DNA of 64,000 nucleotides, from the NCBI RefSeq assembly GCF_041296385.1, contig NW_027183804.1, forward strand, positions 620,001 to 684,000, written 5' to 3'. Made by a program: the position numbers and the translations under genes. Every line of letters starts with the position of its first letter. The stretch's first letter is position 1. Origin of the DNA: Aphelocoma coerulescens. Its lineage: Eukaryota; Chordata; Aves; Passeriformes; Corvidae. The notes under the pieces were generated by a model that saw only the letters and a list, made by a program, of their open reading frames with translations, made no database searches and was not told the origin of the DNA. This document shows, piece by piece, positions 32,346-42,781 of this stretch.

Positions 32346-33237
32346 CTACACCTCGCCTCTGAAAAGCGTGGGAGGATTCAAGAAGCAAGGGTAAGGCGCC
32401 TCCCGCCCAAGTTGGCAGGACCTTTGCTTAGCATCCTCTGGCGTGATTTGGTGGCAGCAGGGCAACACCCGGAGGACAAGAAAGACACAAAAATAAAGCA
32501 AATGAAAGAGAGTGCTCTCGACAAAAATCCCACAGACACTGGAAAAGAAACAGGACTGGGAAGTATTGTCCAAAGAAAAAGGGGGTGGTTACGGGAGATG
32601 AGCGTGTGTGAATGAGACGTGGGCTGGTTGCCCCCAGATCTGCGAAGCGAGTGTGGCAGTCTCTGAGTGCTGCCGTTCCGTCTTGTTCACGAGAACAGCG
32701 GCCAGCGAGGAGACAAAGCGAGAGATAAGCGGAGTGAAAGAATCTCCGGGGGTGACTGGGACGGGGTCCCAGAGAAGGGGTTGCAAAGTGGGAGCTACCC
32801 CCCCATATGCTGGGTTGAGGAAAACCCCAAGAGCACCCAGGGCCTAAAAGTACCCCAAGAGAGGTTGGGGTTTGGATGCTAGCAATGCTGGGTTGAGGGA
32901 AATCCAAGAGCACCCAGAATCCTGAGGATTATATCATACCCATGGGTGGATACTAACAAGTGACTTGAAAGAGGTACCTTATTATTCTGTTGTGAGTAGG
33001 AATGAGTGAGTGAACAAATATTAAAAAAGAGTGAATGTGTGAATGAAAAACTGTGTAATTCGAAGTTAACTTTGTTTTTGGGGAAGGTGGGCTCTAATAA
33101 ATTTTTTGGTGTTTTTTGTACTGTGAAAGGGTGGGTAGTATTTTACAGCAGTGAAGATTGGTGTTTTAAAGGAATGAATTAGTATTTCAAAGGGGGGGAT
33201 AAATTGGTATTTTGAGTAATAGAGAACTCCTGGAAAA
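32346..33237 (+). other. ERV1 leader
   Basis: About 0.9 kb without a convincing gene; an RNA packaging signal is expected in such a region but is not identifiable by eye. It contains a 33-34-base direct repeat (ATGCTGGGTTGAGG...GAGCACCCAG) at 32,807-32,840 and 32,885-32,917, period 78. Confidence 0.6.
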
Positions 33238-35124
33238 ATGGGACAACAACCTAGTAAATTAAGTTCAAATTATAAAAGGGTGCCAGAGGATATACCCCGA
33301 GACAGTCCCCTCGGGGTCAAACTCGCAAACTGGGAAACTGATCCTTCTACAAAAGGAAAAGAGAAAGTAAAAATGATTCAATTCTGCATGAAAGAGTGGG
33401 TAAAAAAGGAAATCAGATCTGATCATGTGTACTGGCCAAAATACGGGTCTGATGAGGCATGGATTTGCCAGGCTCTAAATGTATTTGTAAATTCAAAAGA
33501 GCCATCTCACCCTGAGGAGAGAGAATATGCTTCTTGCTGGACAGGAATTACAAAACCTCTGGGAACCAAAGTCTTCAAAATATCAGAAACCGCAGAGGAA
33601 AAGCAAACAGAAGAGAAAAAAGGCTGAGACCCTTTAGAAGTATTGCCTCCGCCGCCAGCACCAGAAGCTGCCCTCCTCCCCCTGGCTCCGGGGCTTCCCC
33701 CGCCAGCCCCCCCTCCGCCCGCACCGGGGGCCTTTCCCCCGGCAGCCCTCCCGCCCCAATGGAGCTGGGGGGGAGCCCTGCCCCCGCCCATGCCGGGGAT
33801 CCCACCCTTCCCATATATCTCGGGAATCCCAGCACCCTCAATTGCATCAAGGGAAAGGTCACACGTCCCGGCTTCAGCCCCTACCTCTCCTGCCTTGAGA
33901 AACCCGGCTTTAGCCCCGGTGCCCGCCTCCTGTGCTCCGGAATATCTGGCTTCACTGCCATACCCCACCCCCACCCTCTGCACCACAGAATATTCAGCTT
34001 CAGCGCCAGACTTTGAATCTGCCCCTCCTCCCCAGGGGAGTTCGGTGCTTTCTTCCCAAATCAACCCTCTTCTTAACGAAGGAGCACCATACCAGAATAC
34101 AGGAGGTGCCATTAAGGCTCCGAGGCAGCCCAACAAGCCCTCCATTGCTAAACAAACAGAGGGAAGCCGAGAAATTCATTTCTTTCCGTTAAGAGAAGTA
34201 CCTACGGGAGGAGGGGGAAGCGGCTTTGTGAGTGCTCCTCTAACCTCTACAGAGGTTAGGAATTTCAAAAAAGAAATTAAAGGATTATTAGAAGACCCCA
34301 TAGGTACAGCTGAAATGTTGGACCAGTTCTTAGGTCCCAACATTTTCACTTGGGAAGAAATGCAATCAATAATGAAAATAATATTCTCCCAAGAAGAAAG
34401 AGAAATGATTAGAATTGCTGGAATAAAAATTTGGGGAAAAGAAAACCAACAAGGTCCACCCGGGGATCAGAAAATGCCCATTACACCTCCTAACTGGAAC
34501 CAAAATGATGAAGCTGGGAGGGGACATATGAATGATTATTGTAATTTGATAATCAAGGGAATAAAAGAGGGGGCACTCTGAGGACAAAATGTCAGAAAGG
34601 CCTTTGAGGGGCAGCAAGGGAAGGAAGAAACCCTGACTGAGTGGCTGGAGAGGCTCCGAAAGAATATGAAACAATATTCTGGGAGAGACCCGGAGTCCCT
34701 AGCAGGGCAAGCCCTGCTAAGAGTTCACTTTGTCACTCATGCCTGGCCAGATATTAGAAAAAAATTGGAAAAAATAGAAGATTGGTATGAGAAACCATTA
34801 CAAGACCTAGTAAGGGAAGCTCAAAAGATATATATGTCCGGAGGGATGAAGAAAAAGCCAAAGTGGGAGCAAAGATCATGATAGCCACTATGCGAGAGAG
34901 TACCTTCCAAAAAAAATCTAAAGCCCTCAGGTAACACTCCTAAACATTCCAGATTCAGAAATGGTGGAAAAGAGAAAAATAAAACCTCAGCACAATCAAG
35001 ATTCCAAGAACAACCCAGGGATGCCTGTTTCTATTGCAAGGAAGAAGGGCATTATCAAAGAGAATGCCCCCACCTGAGGAGGGATCTGAAAAGATTTCAA
35101 GAGACACGCACAGAAGAAAAATAG
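33238..35124 (+). pseudogene. gag: ERV1 gag, interrupted by in-frame stops
   Basis: Structural polyprotein, one frame throughout. Matrix starts MGQQPSKLSS (myristoylation-type Gly-2) with VKLANWETDP. In-frame TGA at 33,625-33,627. A Pro-rich p12-like region follows (33,643-34,020). Capsid runs from about 34,200 and carries TGA at 34,579-34,581. The major homology region reads EETLTEWLERLRKN (34,627-34,668). TGA TAG at 34,879-34,884 comes before nucleocapsid, which has one zinc knuckle (CFYCKEEGHYQREC, 35,026-35,067). The frame ends at amber TAG 35,122-35,124, the normal gammaretroviral readthrough position. Only point stops, not indels, interrupt the frame. Confidence 0.88.
35122..35124 (+). 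other. Gag-pol amber (UAG) readthrough stop
   Basis: TAG followed by GGA, with protease continuing in the same frame, as in gammaretroviruses where readthrough makes Gag-Pol. A downstream pseudoknot was not checked. Confidence 0.75.
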
Positions 35125-38100
35125 GGAAATCATGGGCTCTATTTTTGGGGGGATAAATACCATCTGGAGCCTTTGATAACTTTAAAAGTAGGCCCCGAAG
35201 AGGAAGTATTGGAATTTATAGTTGACACTGGGGCAGAAAAGACTTGTGTGATGAATATTCCAAAAGGGTGGGATGTAAGTAATGATATGGTAAAAGTAAC
35301 AGGAGCAAAGGGGGAAGGATTTAAGGTCCCTGTCATTAAAGATGTGGTTATTGAAGGGGAAACAAAAATAGGGATAGGGGATGCTTTGTTAGCTCCTGAG
35401 GCTGGCAGCAATTTATTGGGAAGGGATTTACAAATCCAACTGGGGATTGGAGTCATACCAGAAGAAGGGAAAATGACGGCCAAAGTGTTTAAACTTAGCC
35501 AAGAAGATGAAAGCAAAATTAACAGAGAGGTTTGGGCTAGGGAAGGAAATAGGGGTGGACTAGATCTTGACCCCATAAGGGTCACAATTGAAAAAGGAGA
35601 AGGTCCCATTTGTGTACATCAGTACCCTATATCTTTAGAAGGGAGAAAAGGCTTAAAACCAGTGATAGAAGAATTAATAAAGGATGGGACACTAGAACCT
35701 TGTAAATCCCCTCATAATAGCCCTATTCTCCCAGTAAAGAAATCTGATGGAAATTATAAATTAGTGCAAGATTTAAGAGAAGTAAACAAAAGAACACGGG
35801 CCTGCTACCCTATGGTTCCTAATCCCTGCACTCTTTTAAGCAAAATTCCACCTCAACATCAGTGGTTTAGTGTGGTAGATCTTAAAAATGCCTTTTGGGC
35901 CTGCCCACTGGCAGAGGAAAGCCGAAATATTTTTGCCTTTGAATGGGAAGATCCAAACACAGGGAAAAAGAACCAGTTGAGGTGGACTAAACTGCCACAG
36001 GGCTATTGTGAGGCCCCAAATTTATTTGGGCAAGCCTTGGGAGAAATACTACAAACCTTCCTCACTCCCCCAGGAATACAATTTATCCAATATGGAGATG
36101 ACCTTCTAATATCAGGAGAAGATGAAATGAAAGTTAAAGGAGCTACCATAAAGCTTCTAAATTTTCTTGGGAAAAAGGGACTAAAGGCATCAAAAAGGAA
36201 ATTACAGTTTGTGGAATCAGAAGTAAAATATCTCGGCCACCTGATAAGCAAAGGTAGCTGACAACTAAGTCCTGAAACAATTACAGGGATTTTATCCCTC
36301 CCTCCTCCCTCTTCAAAAAAGGAGGTTAGGAGACTGCTGGGGCTACTGGGATATTGCAGATTATGGATTGAAAGATATACACAAGCAGTAAAATTTTTAT
36401 ATGAAAAATTAACAGGGGGAGACAATATACAATGGACCAAAGATGATGATGATAATAAATTAGAAAAACTGAAGTTGAAACTAGCCTCGGTACCAGCCCT
36501 AAGCTTACCCTCACTAGAAAAACCCTTTCATTTATATGTGAATGCAGAAAATGGAGTAGCTCATGGTGTATTAGTCCAGGAATGGGGAGGGGTGAGAAGA
36601 CCAATAGCTTATTTAGCTAAACTATTGGACCCAGTAAGCCGTGGCTGGCCAGTATGCATTCAAGCCATAGCAGCTACCGCTATTTTGGTGGAGGAGAGCC
36701 GTAAGCTCACCTTTGGAAGTAAACTGATTGTATACACACCCCATGCGGTCCGAAATGTGCTAAATCAAAAAGCTGAAAAATGGTTAACAGACTCCAGGCT
36801 ATTAAAATATGAAGCAATTCTGATTGACAGTAATGATCTAACTATAGAAGCAAGCAAAAGCCTCAATCCGGCCCAATTCCTGTATGGAGAACCAAAAGAT
36901 GACCTGGCACATGATTGCTTAGAAATTACTCAATACCAAACAAAAGTTCGAGAAGATCTAGCTGAACAAGCCCTCTTAGAAGAGGAAAGAATATATGTGG
37001 ATGGTTCATCCAGATGCTTGCAAGGAAAAAGAATGTCAAGATATGCCTTAGTCGATGGGATAAATATGCAGGCCATCGAAAAAGGAAAACTACCTTCAAA
37101 TTGGTCGGCGCAGTCTTGTGAATTATACGCTCTAAAGAGAGCACTGGAGCATTTAGCACACAAAAAGGGGACCGTCTATACTGATTCAAAGTACATACCT
37201 TTGGAAAGATCTGGGAAGAAAGGGGTTTACTAAATTCAAAGGGGAAAGAACTGATACATGAAGGCCTGATTTCAGAAGTGTTGGAAGCATTAAAATTGCC
37301 TGAAGAAATAGCCGTAGTGCATATCAAAGGACACCAAGAAGGGATGACCCCGGAAATAAGAGGGAATAACCTAGCAGACCAAGAAGCCAAAGATGCAGCA
37401 GAAAATGGGACTGAACCAATTCTGTTAATCCTGACCCCAGAAAGGGGAGAATTGGAAATCCCCAAATTTAGTAAAGAAGAAGAAAAAGAATTATTTAAGA
37501 TAGGGGGAGAACAAGATCAATCTGGAAAACGGAAACTTCCTGATGGGAGACAGTTACTTAATAAGCCACTCACTAAGAGAATATTAGAAGATATGCATCA
37601 AAAAACTCATTGGGGTACTCAAGCTAGCTTGTGTGATCATTTTCTAAAAAATTATGGGTGTATTGGAATCTTTGGGGTAGCAAAACAAATAACTGGGAAC
37701 TGTAGAACTTGCCAAAGAGTGACTAGGAAAATAATGAGAAAAACAACATTAGGAGGCCGTGAGTTAGCTCTGCGACCATTCCAAAGTATCCAAGTAGATT
37801 TCACTAAACTTCCTCAAGTACAGAGATGGAAGTTCCTATTAGTAATAGCAGACCACCTAACTTGTTGGGTAGAAGCAGTTCCTGCTACTAGAGCTACAGC
37901 TAACATAGTATGCAAAACCCTTCTGGAACAAATTATTCCCAGATATGGAATGGTTAATAAAATAAACTCAGGTAGAAGAACACATTTTACATCCAAAGTC
38001 TTACAACAAATAACTCAAGCCTTGGGAATAAAATGGGAATTACATACCCCCTGGCACCCACAAAGTTCAGGCCAAGTAGAAAGAGTGAACCAGACTTTGA

Positions 38101-38642
38101 AAAAAACTTTAACAAAATTAATGATTGAAACTCAAATGTCATGGGTAAAATGCTTACCTTTGGCTCTGTTGAGAGGCCGAACACAGCCCAGGTCAGACCT
38201 GGGAGTGTCTCCTTATGAGATGATGTTCGGATTACCCTTCCTTACTGCTCAACATGAAACAGCCACTTATGAAGTAGGAGAAGTAAGTGTCAAAAAATAT
38301 GTCACCGCAATTGCCAGAACACTTGAAAATTTGCGGCTGAAAGGAATGATCCCTCAAACCACAGCTTTGGAGTTCAAAATTCATAATATCCATTCAGGGG
38401 AATGGGTACTAGTAAAAACATGGAAAGAACAATCTTTGACTCCACAATGGGAGGGTCCTTTTCAGGTACTGCTGATGACTGAGGCCGCAATCCAGACCAA
38501 GGAACGAGGGTAGATCCATGCCAGCAGAATCAAAGGACCTGTAAAAGAACCTGAAGAGTGGACTGTAATATCCAAACCAGGTGATACCAAATTGATTCTT
38601 AAACGGAGACCAGGTGGCAATGAGCTAGAACAATCTAAATAA
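35125..38642 (+). pseudogene. pol: ERV1 pro-pol, broken by stops and one frameshift
   Basis: Protease: DTGAEKT with catalytic Asp at 35,224-35,226 and GRDLQIQLG. Reverse transcriptase: LVQDLREVNKRT, LPQGYCEAPN, and YGDD at 36,091-36,102 (gammaretroviruses have YVDD). TGA at 36,259-36,261 lies just after the palm. RNase H: YVDGSS, CELYALKRAL and YTDSKY hold the acidic residues. A frame change near 37,190-37,200 follows. Integrase, in frame 3 to TAG 38,511: HX3H and CX2C zinc finger, first Asp in VDFTKLP, Glu in SSGQVERVNQ, and GPF near 38,455. The second catalytic Asp is replaced (KINSGRRTHFTS). The tail runs to TAA 38,640-38,642. Cannot yield active enzyme. Confidence 0.9.
37278..38513 (+). 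pseudogene. pol: ERV1 RNase H end and integrase, 411-codon open stretch
   Basis: Longest uninterrupted viral frame in the window. It starts in the C-terminal part of RNase H (VVHIKGHQEGMTPE, with the conserved His) and covers all integrase domains. The zinc-binding His and Cys residues are intact, but the core has Gly where the second acidic residue of the D,D-35-E triad belongs, so strand transfer should be dead even if expressed. Confidence 0.88.
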
Positions 38643-39219
38643 TCCAAGGGATATGCAAAGAATCACACCTAACTGAGAAGTAAAAGCCAAATTTATATCA
38701 GTGGCCCCTGGACAAATTCTGGGACATCGTGGAGAAGAATATTCTCACTTCAAACAGGAAGGGTTGGGACTGGATCAAACAGGGAACTCTCATGTTCTGA
38801 TTCTAGCCTGTGATTTGTATTAAGAAGGGGGAGAATCACAACTTCCATCAGTGCCACATCATATACCCTGTTTGAATCATTCTAACACGGGGCATGCCAA
38901 CCACGTCAAATATAAGTAATTAATCTAGAGGGAAATTGGCATTTCACACCGTCGACACCCTAGTTGTAAAGGGTGTCAAGCACAAAATCGACCCCCTATC
39001 CAGACAAAATCATAAGCAACAAAAGCAATAACTTTGCTCTGCAGATGGGAATTACTAGTGCCTGTTGAATGGGAAACACCTAAGATACGATAAGATACTA
39101 CAGTTAAAAAGGTGCCAAAAGAAATTTGCCTAAAAGCTACAAAGGAAGTGACAAGGAAATAGAGGGCAAGACCGGGTCGGCCACTGTACTCGCCACCGAG
39201 AAGATCCAATACACCTGCT
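38643..39219 (+). other. ERV1 pol-env intergenic stretch
   Basis: About 580 bases without a recognisable frame. In most gammaretroviruses env overlaps the end of pol, so this is extra or decayed sequence. CCACTGTACTCGCCACC lies just before the env ATG; a splice acceptor for env RNA should be nearby but none stands out. Confidence 0.5.
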
Positions 39220-41098
39220 ATGGGTTGCAACCTCATAGGCAAGGGAGGTGGGAGTATAAGCCATGCCGGACCTCTGTTATTCCTTCTTTTGTCACTTCTC
39301 CTGGTCCCTTTTGGGACACCGGCAAGACCATGTTACAAATGCTATCGAAAGCTCTACATGGAAAGACACCGGGGCTTCTTTCTTATTACTCATACCCATA
39401 CCAACAGTCACTGTTATGACTCATCCAAATTAGGTATTTGCATGCATAAAGGAGAAAAATATTGGATTACAGAAAATTTAGGAACAAGTGGAAACAGACT
39501 AAGAAGCAATTGTCCAAAAGGAGAAAAATAGATTTGCTCCACAGCTGCCACCAGGGGAACAGTCCAAGATTTGGTAAAAGAGCAAGTGGTAAGTAAAGAT
39601 ACAAAGCCAGCACAGCAACCTCGCCCTATATTCACCTCACCACGCCAGGACCTGTATGCAAAGCTCAAACAACAAAGAGGAAAAAACCCCAAGGTTAGGA
39701 AAAAACCTGTTTGTGGAATTGGGGGAGAGGATAGGTAAAGAACTTAACATAACCAACTGTTGGGTCTGTGGAGGAGCTTTAATGACAGAAGAATGGCCAC
39801 GGAAAGGTAGCAGCGTAGGCCCGGTAGAACTCCTTAAATGGAACCGGACAAATATAAGAGGGGGGAACCGACCTGAGGGGTGGATTTTAAGTTCAACAGT
39901 GATAGGGGAAGAATGCCTCTGGCGAACTGGGATAAACTTTCTTAATGAAGTAGGAAACACTCCCTGTAAAAGCTATAAAGTGAGTAACAAAACTTCAAGG
40001 TGGTGGGTCCCAGAAAAACCAACTTGGTATTGAGCCCAGAAAAAAGGAAAAGACTGTGTATATGATCATGAAGTTGGACTCTTTCAGTGTAATGACACGA
40101 GGAAAAATCCTTATTTTGGAATCCCAGAAATAGCCAAATTTGGGGAGAATATAAATCAACAAGAAGGTGATTATTGGAAAGCACCAGATGGCTTCTTTTG
40201 GATATGTGGGAAAAGGGCATCCCCAAGACTCCCTTCACATTGGAAAGGGAGTTGTACACTAAGAATCATTCAACCAGGGTTTTTCCTTTTCCCAGAACCA
40301 GTGGGAGATCAATTAGGTATACCTCTCTATGAAGACTTCAAAAGAAAGAAAAGAGATTTAATTGGAGGATTCCAAAAATGGAAAGATGAGGAATGGCCCC
40401 CTGAACGAATATTAGAAACAGATGGGCCAGCTACCTAAGCACAAGATGGAAGCTGGGGATATCAGACCCCAATTTACATGCTGAATCGTATCATCAGACT
40501 CCAAGCTCTTGTAGAAATCATAACCAATGAAACAGCTGGGGCTATGGAATTAATAGTCAGCCAGCAACGCCAAACCAGAGCTGCAATACATCAAAATAGG
40601 CTGGCTTTAGACTATTTACTGGCCGAAGAAGGCGGTGTGTGCAGGAAGTTCAATACATCGGACTGTTGTTTAAAAATTGATGACAATGGGGATGCCGTTC
40701 TAGATATGGCCAACCAAATCAGAAAAATAGCCCATGTACCAGTCCAAAAATGGGAATCAATGATGTCTGCTAACTGGTGGGATGGCATATTGGGGAAAGA
40801 ATGGTGGAAGAAGCTAGGTTTCTTCCTCTTATGTGCTACAGCTAGTCTAATATTTCTCCCTTGCTTGATCCCCTGCTTTATTCGGCTAATCACCAGCATA
40901 GTTCAAGGCATGCAAGTTGTGGCAATGCCTACTGACCCAAAGTTGGCTATGTCTGGAACAGCACAAAAAATTATGGTATTAAAAAGACAAAGTGATACAA
41001 AAGACCCTCTTGAAGAAGCCAAATTGATCTGTGAAAAGAACGAACAGACATTAGAAGCCAAGCAAAAAGAATTATTGCTCAAGCCAAATGATTTATAA
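39220..41098 (+). pseudogene. env: ERV1 env, broken
   Basis: Starts at ATG 39,220. A signal-peptide-like core (LLFLLLSLLLVPFG) lies at residues 19-32, then CYKCYRK. TAG at 39,529-39,531, then a frame change in a purine-rich run. SU continues at 39,656-40,033 with CWVC, TGA at 40,031. The same frame goes on with FWICGKRASPRLP and a KRKKR site to TAA 40,436-40,438. TM is 40,478-41,098 (CX7CC, anchor, 75-residue tail). All breaks are shared with copy 1 at 1-1,670 where that overlaps. Confidence 0.88.
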
Positions 41099-41104
41099 AA
41101 TAGA

Positions 41105-41115
41105 AAAGGGGGGAT
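41105..41115 (+). other. ERV1 polypurine tract
   Basis: AAAAGGGGGGATT before the 3' LTR, the same as at 1,677-1,687. Confidence 0.85.
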
Positions 41116-41773
41116 TGTTATAAACATATATTATATTAGCTTCTCGCAAAGTATAAAGTAGATATTATATAACGTTAGAAATGCTTTCTGCTGTGTGGAT
41201 GTAGTTTTCTCTCTTTTTAGCAAGAATGTTAGCAAGTGTGAGCACGTAAGATAACCTCCAAACGAACAGAGGATGAGGCCCGAAAAGCTGCTAATCAACA
41301 CTTTGTCTAGGGAGCAAAAGGGCCCAAAGGCTACTCCGCCCGGAGAACGGGCGGCCAGGAGAGTCCGGGAGATTTTATCACCACTCTGCCCGGAGAGACG
41401 AAGAGGCCCAAAGCTGCAATCAGCCCTGACTGTCTGGAGAATTAAGAAATCCACCCTACCATCGACTCTTGCCTAGCGGGCCCAACCCCAAGAATCAAGA
41501 GAAATAAAACCACAAGGCAGAAGACTAGGCACGCTCTAAAAAGGCGGAACCAAGGAGTGGCCATGCAGAACAGCTCCAGGAAAAGTTTTAATATGAATAA
41601 AGAACAGACAGTAAAAACGGTATAAAAAGGACTGACCTCTGGCATCAGGTGTGCTCTTGGCAGAGCGCCAAGGCAACTGGCTGTTATCCCGTTGCTTTAT
41701 TTGATGTGTCTCTTATTGTCTTTATATTAAACCCCTTTAAATTCTCACAGGAGAGTGAACTTCGTTTTTCACA
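41116..41773 (+). repeat. ERV1 3' LTR, copy 2
   Basis: 658 bases; TATAAAA at 41,621-41,627. It is one base different from 1,688-2,345 and much closer to that than to its own 5' LTR. Followed by GAGA, the mismatched right target duplication. Confidence 0.92.
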
Positions 41774-41822
41774 GAGAGAAGTTGTTCCCCCTGACAGCTA
41801 AGCTCCAACTACGGTGTCGCTT

Positions 41823-42730
41823 ATGTCCTTCCCAGGACGGGCGGGAAAACGCCTCGGCGCAGCGCAGCGCTGGCCGGGAGCGGCCGGCACGGCACCGAGC
41901 GCGCTCCCCACTCCCTCCCGCCCGCGCCGCTGCGGAGACCCCGGGTTCGCCGGAATCGGCCACATGCTGCACGGAGGGCAGCGCGGCAAAGGCGGCCTCC
42001 CCTCGTCGCCCGGGGAAGGCCGGCCTCGGATCCCCGCTCTCTCCACCGGCACGGGCAGTGCCAGCAGCCTCTCGCTGTGGTCGCCGCTGGCCGAAAGCCT
42101 CGCCGCGCACCGCCCGGCCGGCCCCGCCGCTCCGCGGGGTCACACGGCACCTGCCGTGGGCGGCCGCCGAGCGACAGGAAGCAGAAGCGCTCACCGCCGC
42201 GCCGCTCGCCGCCCCGCCCGGGCGCTCCTCTCCTCGCGCTACCACGATGGCGCCGGCCCGCCCCGCCTTCCCCGTCGCCTGCGGCGCAACGCGGCTGCTC
42301 CGAGCCACGCAGCACGCGTGCGGCCGGGCCCTGCCGAGCTGCCGGCGGAGCCGGGGCACAGCCCGGGCGGGAGAGCTTCCGGCGAGGCTGGGCGGGCGGC
42401 GAGCGCGGCCGAGCGTGAGCGCGCCAGGCGGGCGGCGGGCGGCGGCGCGATGGAGAGCTAGATGGAGGCGGCAGCACCGCGCGGCATAAAATAGCTGATC
42501 GTCCGGCAGCCGCCCGCTCCGCAGCCCCTCGGCTGCTGTCGAGAAGGGCCCCGGCCCTGGCCGCGCCGGTGGCGAGGCGGCTCCGCAGCCCGCGGGCAGC
42601 CCTGGCTGGGCAGGGGAGCACTGCGGGCAGCCCCGGGGCCGCGCAGCCGTCTGCAACGCGCGGTGGGAGCCGCTGGGAACTATTTTACACGTCCCGGGGG
42701 GCTGGAGAGGAGCACGGAGACCACGCGGCA
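41823..42730. promoter_or_regulatory. CpG island / promoter-like block, arm A copy 2
   Basis: Third copy of the island. It has single-base differences from copy 1 (for example near 42,081 and 42,607). Candidate ATG at 42,247. Confidence 0.8.
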
Positions 42731-42781
42731 GGTCGCTGCCGTTAGGGAAAATTAATCCACGATGCCTGAGGTTTATATCCG

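Larger units (their letters stand above)
31669..41773 (+). mobile_element. ERV1: near-complete class I provirus, 10.1 kb
   Basis: Order: 5' LTR, tRNA primer site, 0.9-kb leader, gag, pro-pol in the gag frame after an amber stop, env, polypurine tract, 3' LTR. A Gly-2 (MGQ) matrix, a single CCHC box, in-frame gag-TAG-pol and a GPF motif in integrase place it with gammaretrovirus-like ERVs. The 4-base target duplication GAGG/GAGA also fits. All genes carry stops. It sits in palindrome arm A; arm B has the empty site. Confidence 0.93.

Noticed and set aside
35173..38513. ERV1 pol as an active enzyme set
   Set aside because: A TGA in reverse transcriptase, a frameshift in RNase H and loss of the second integrase Asp rule out activity from this copy.
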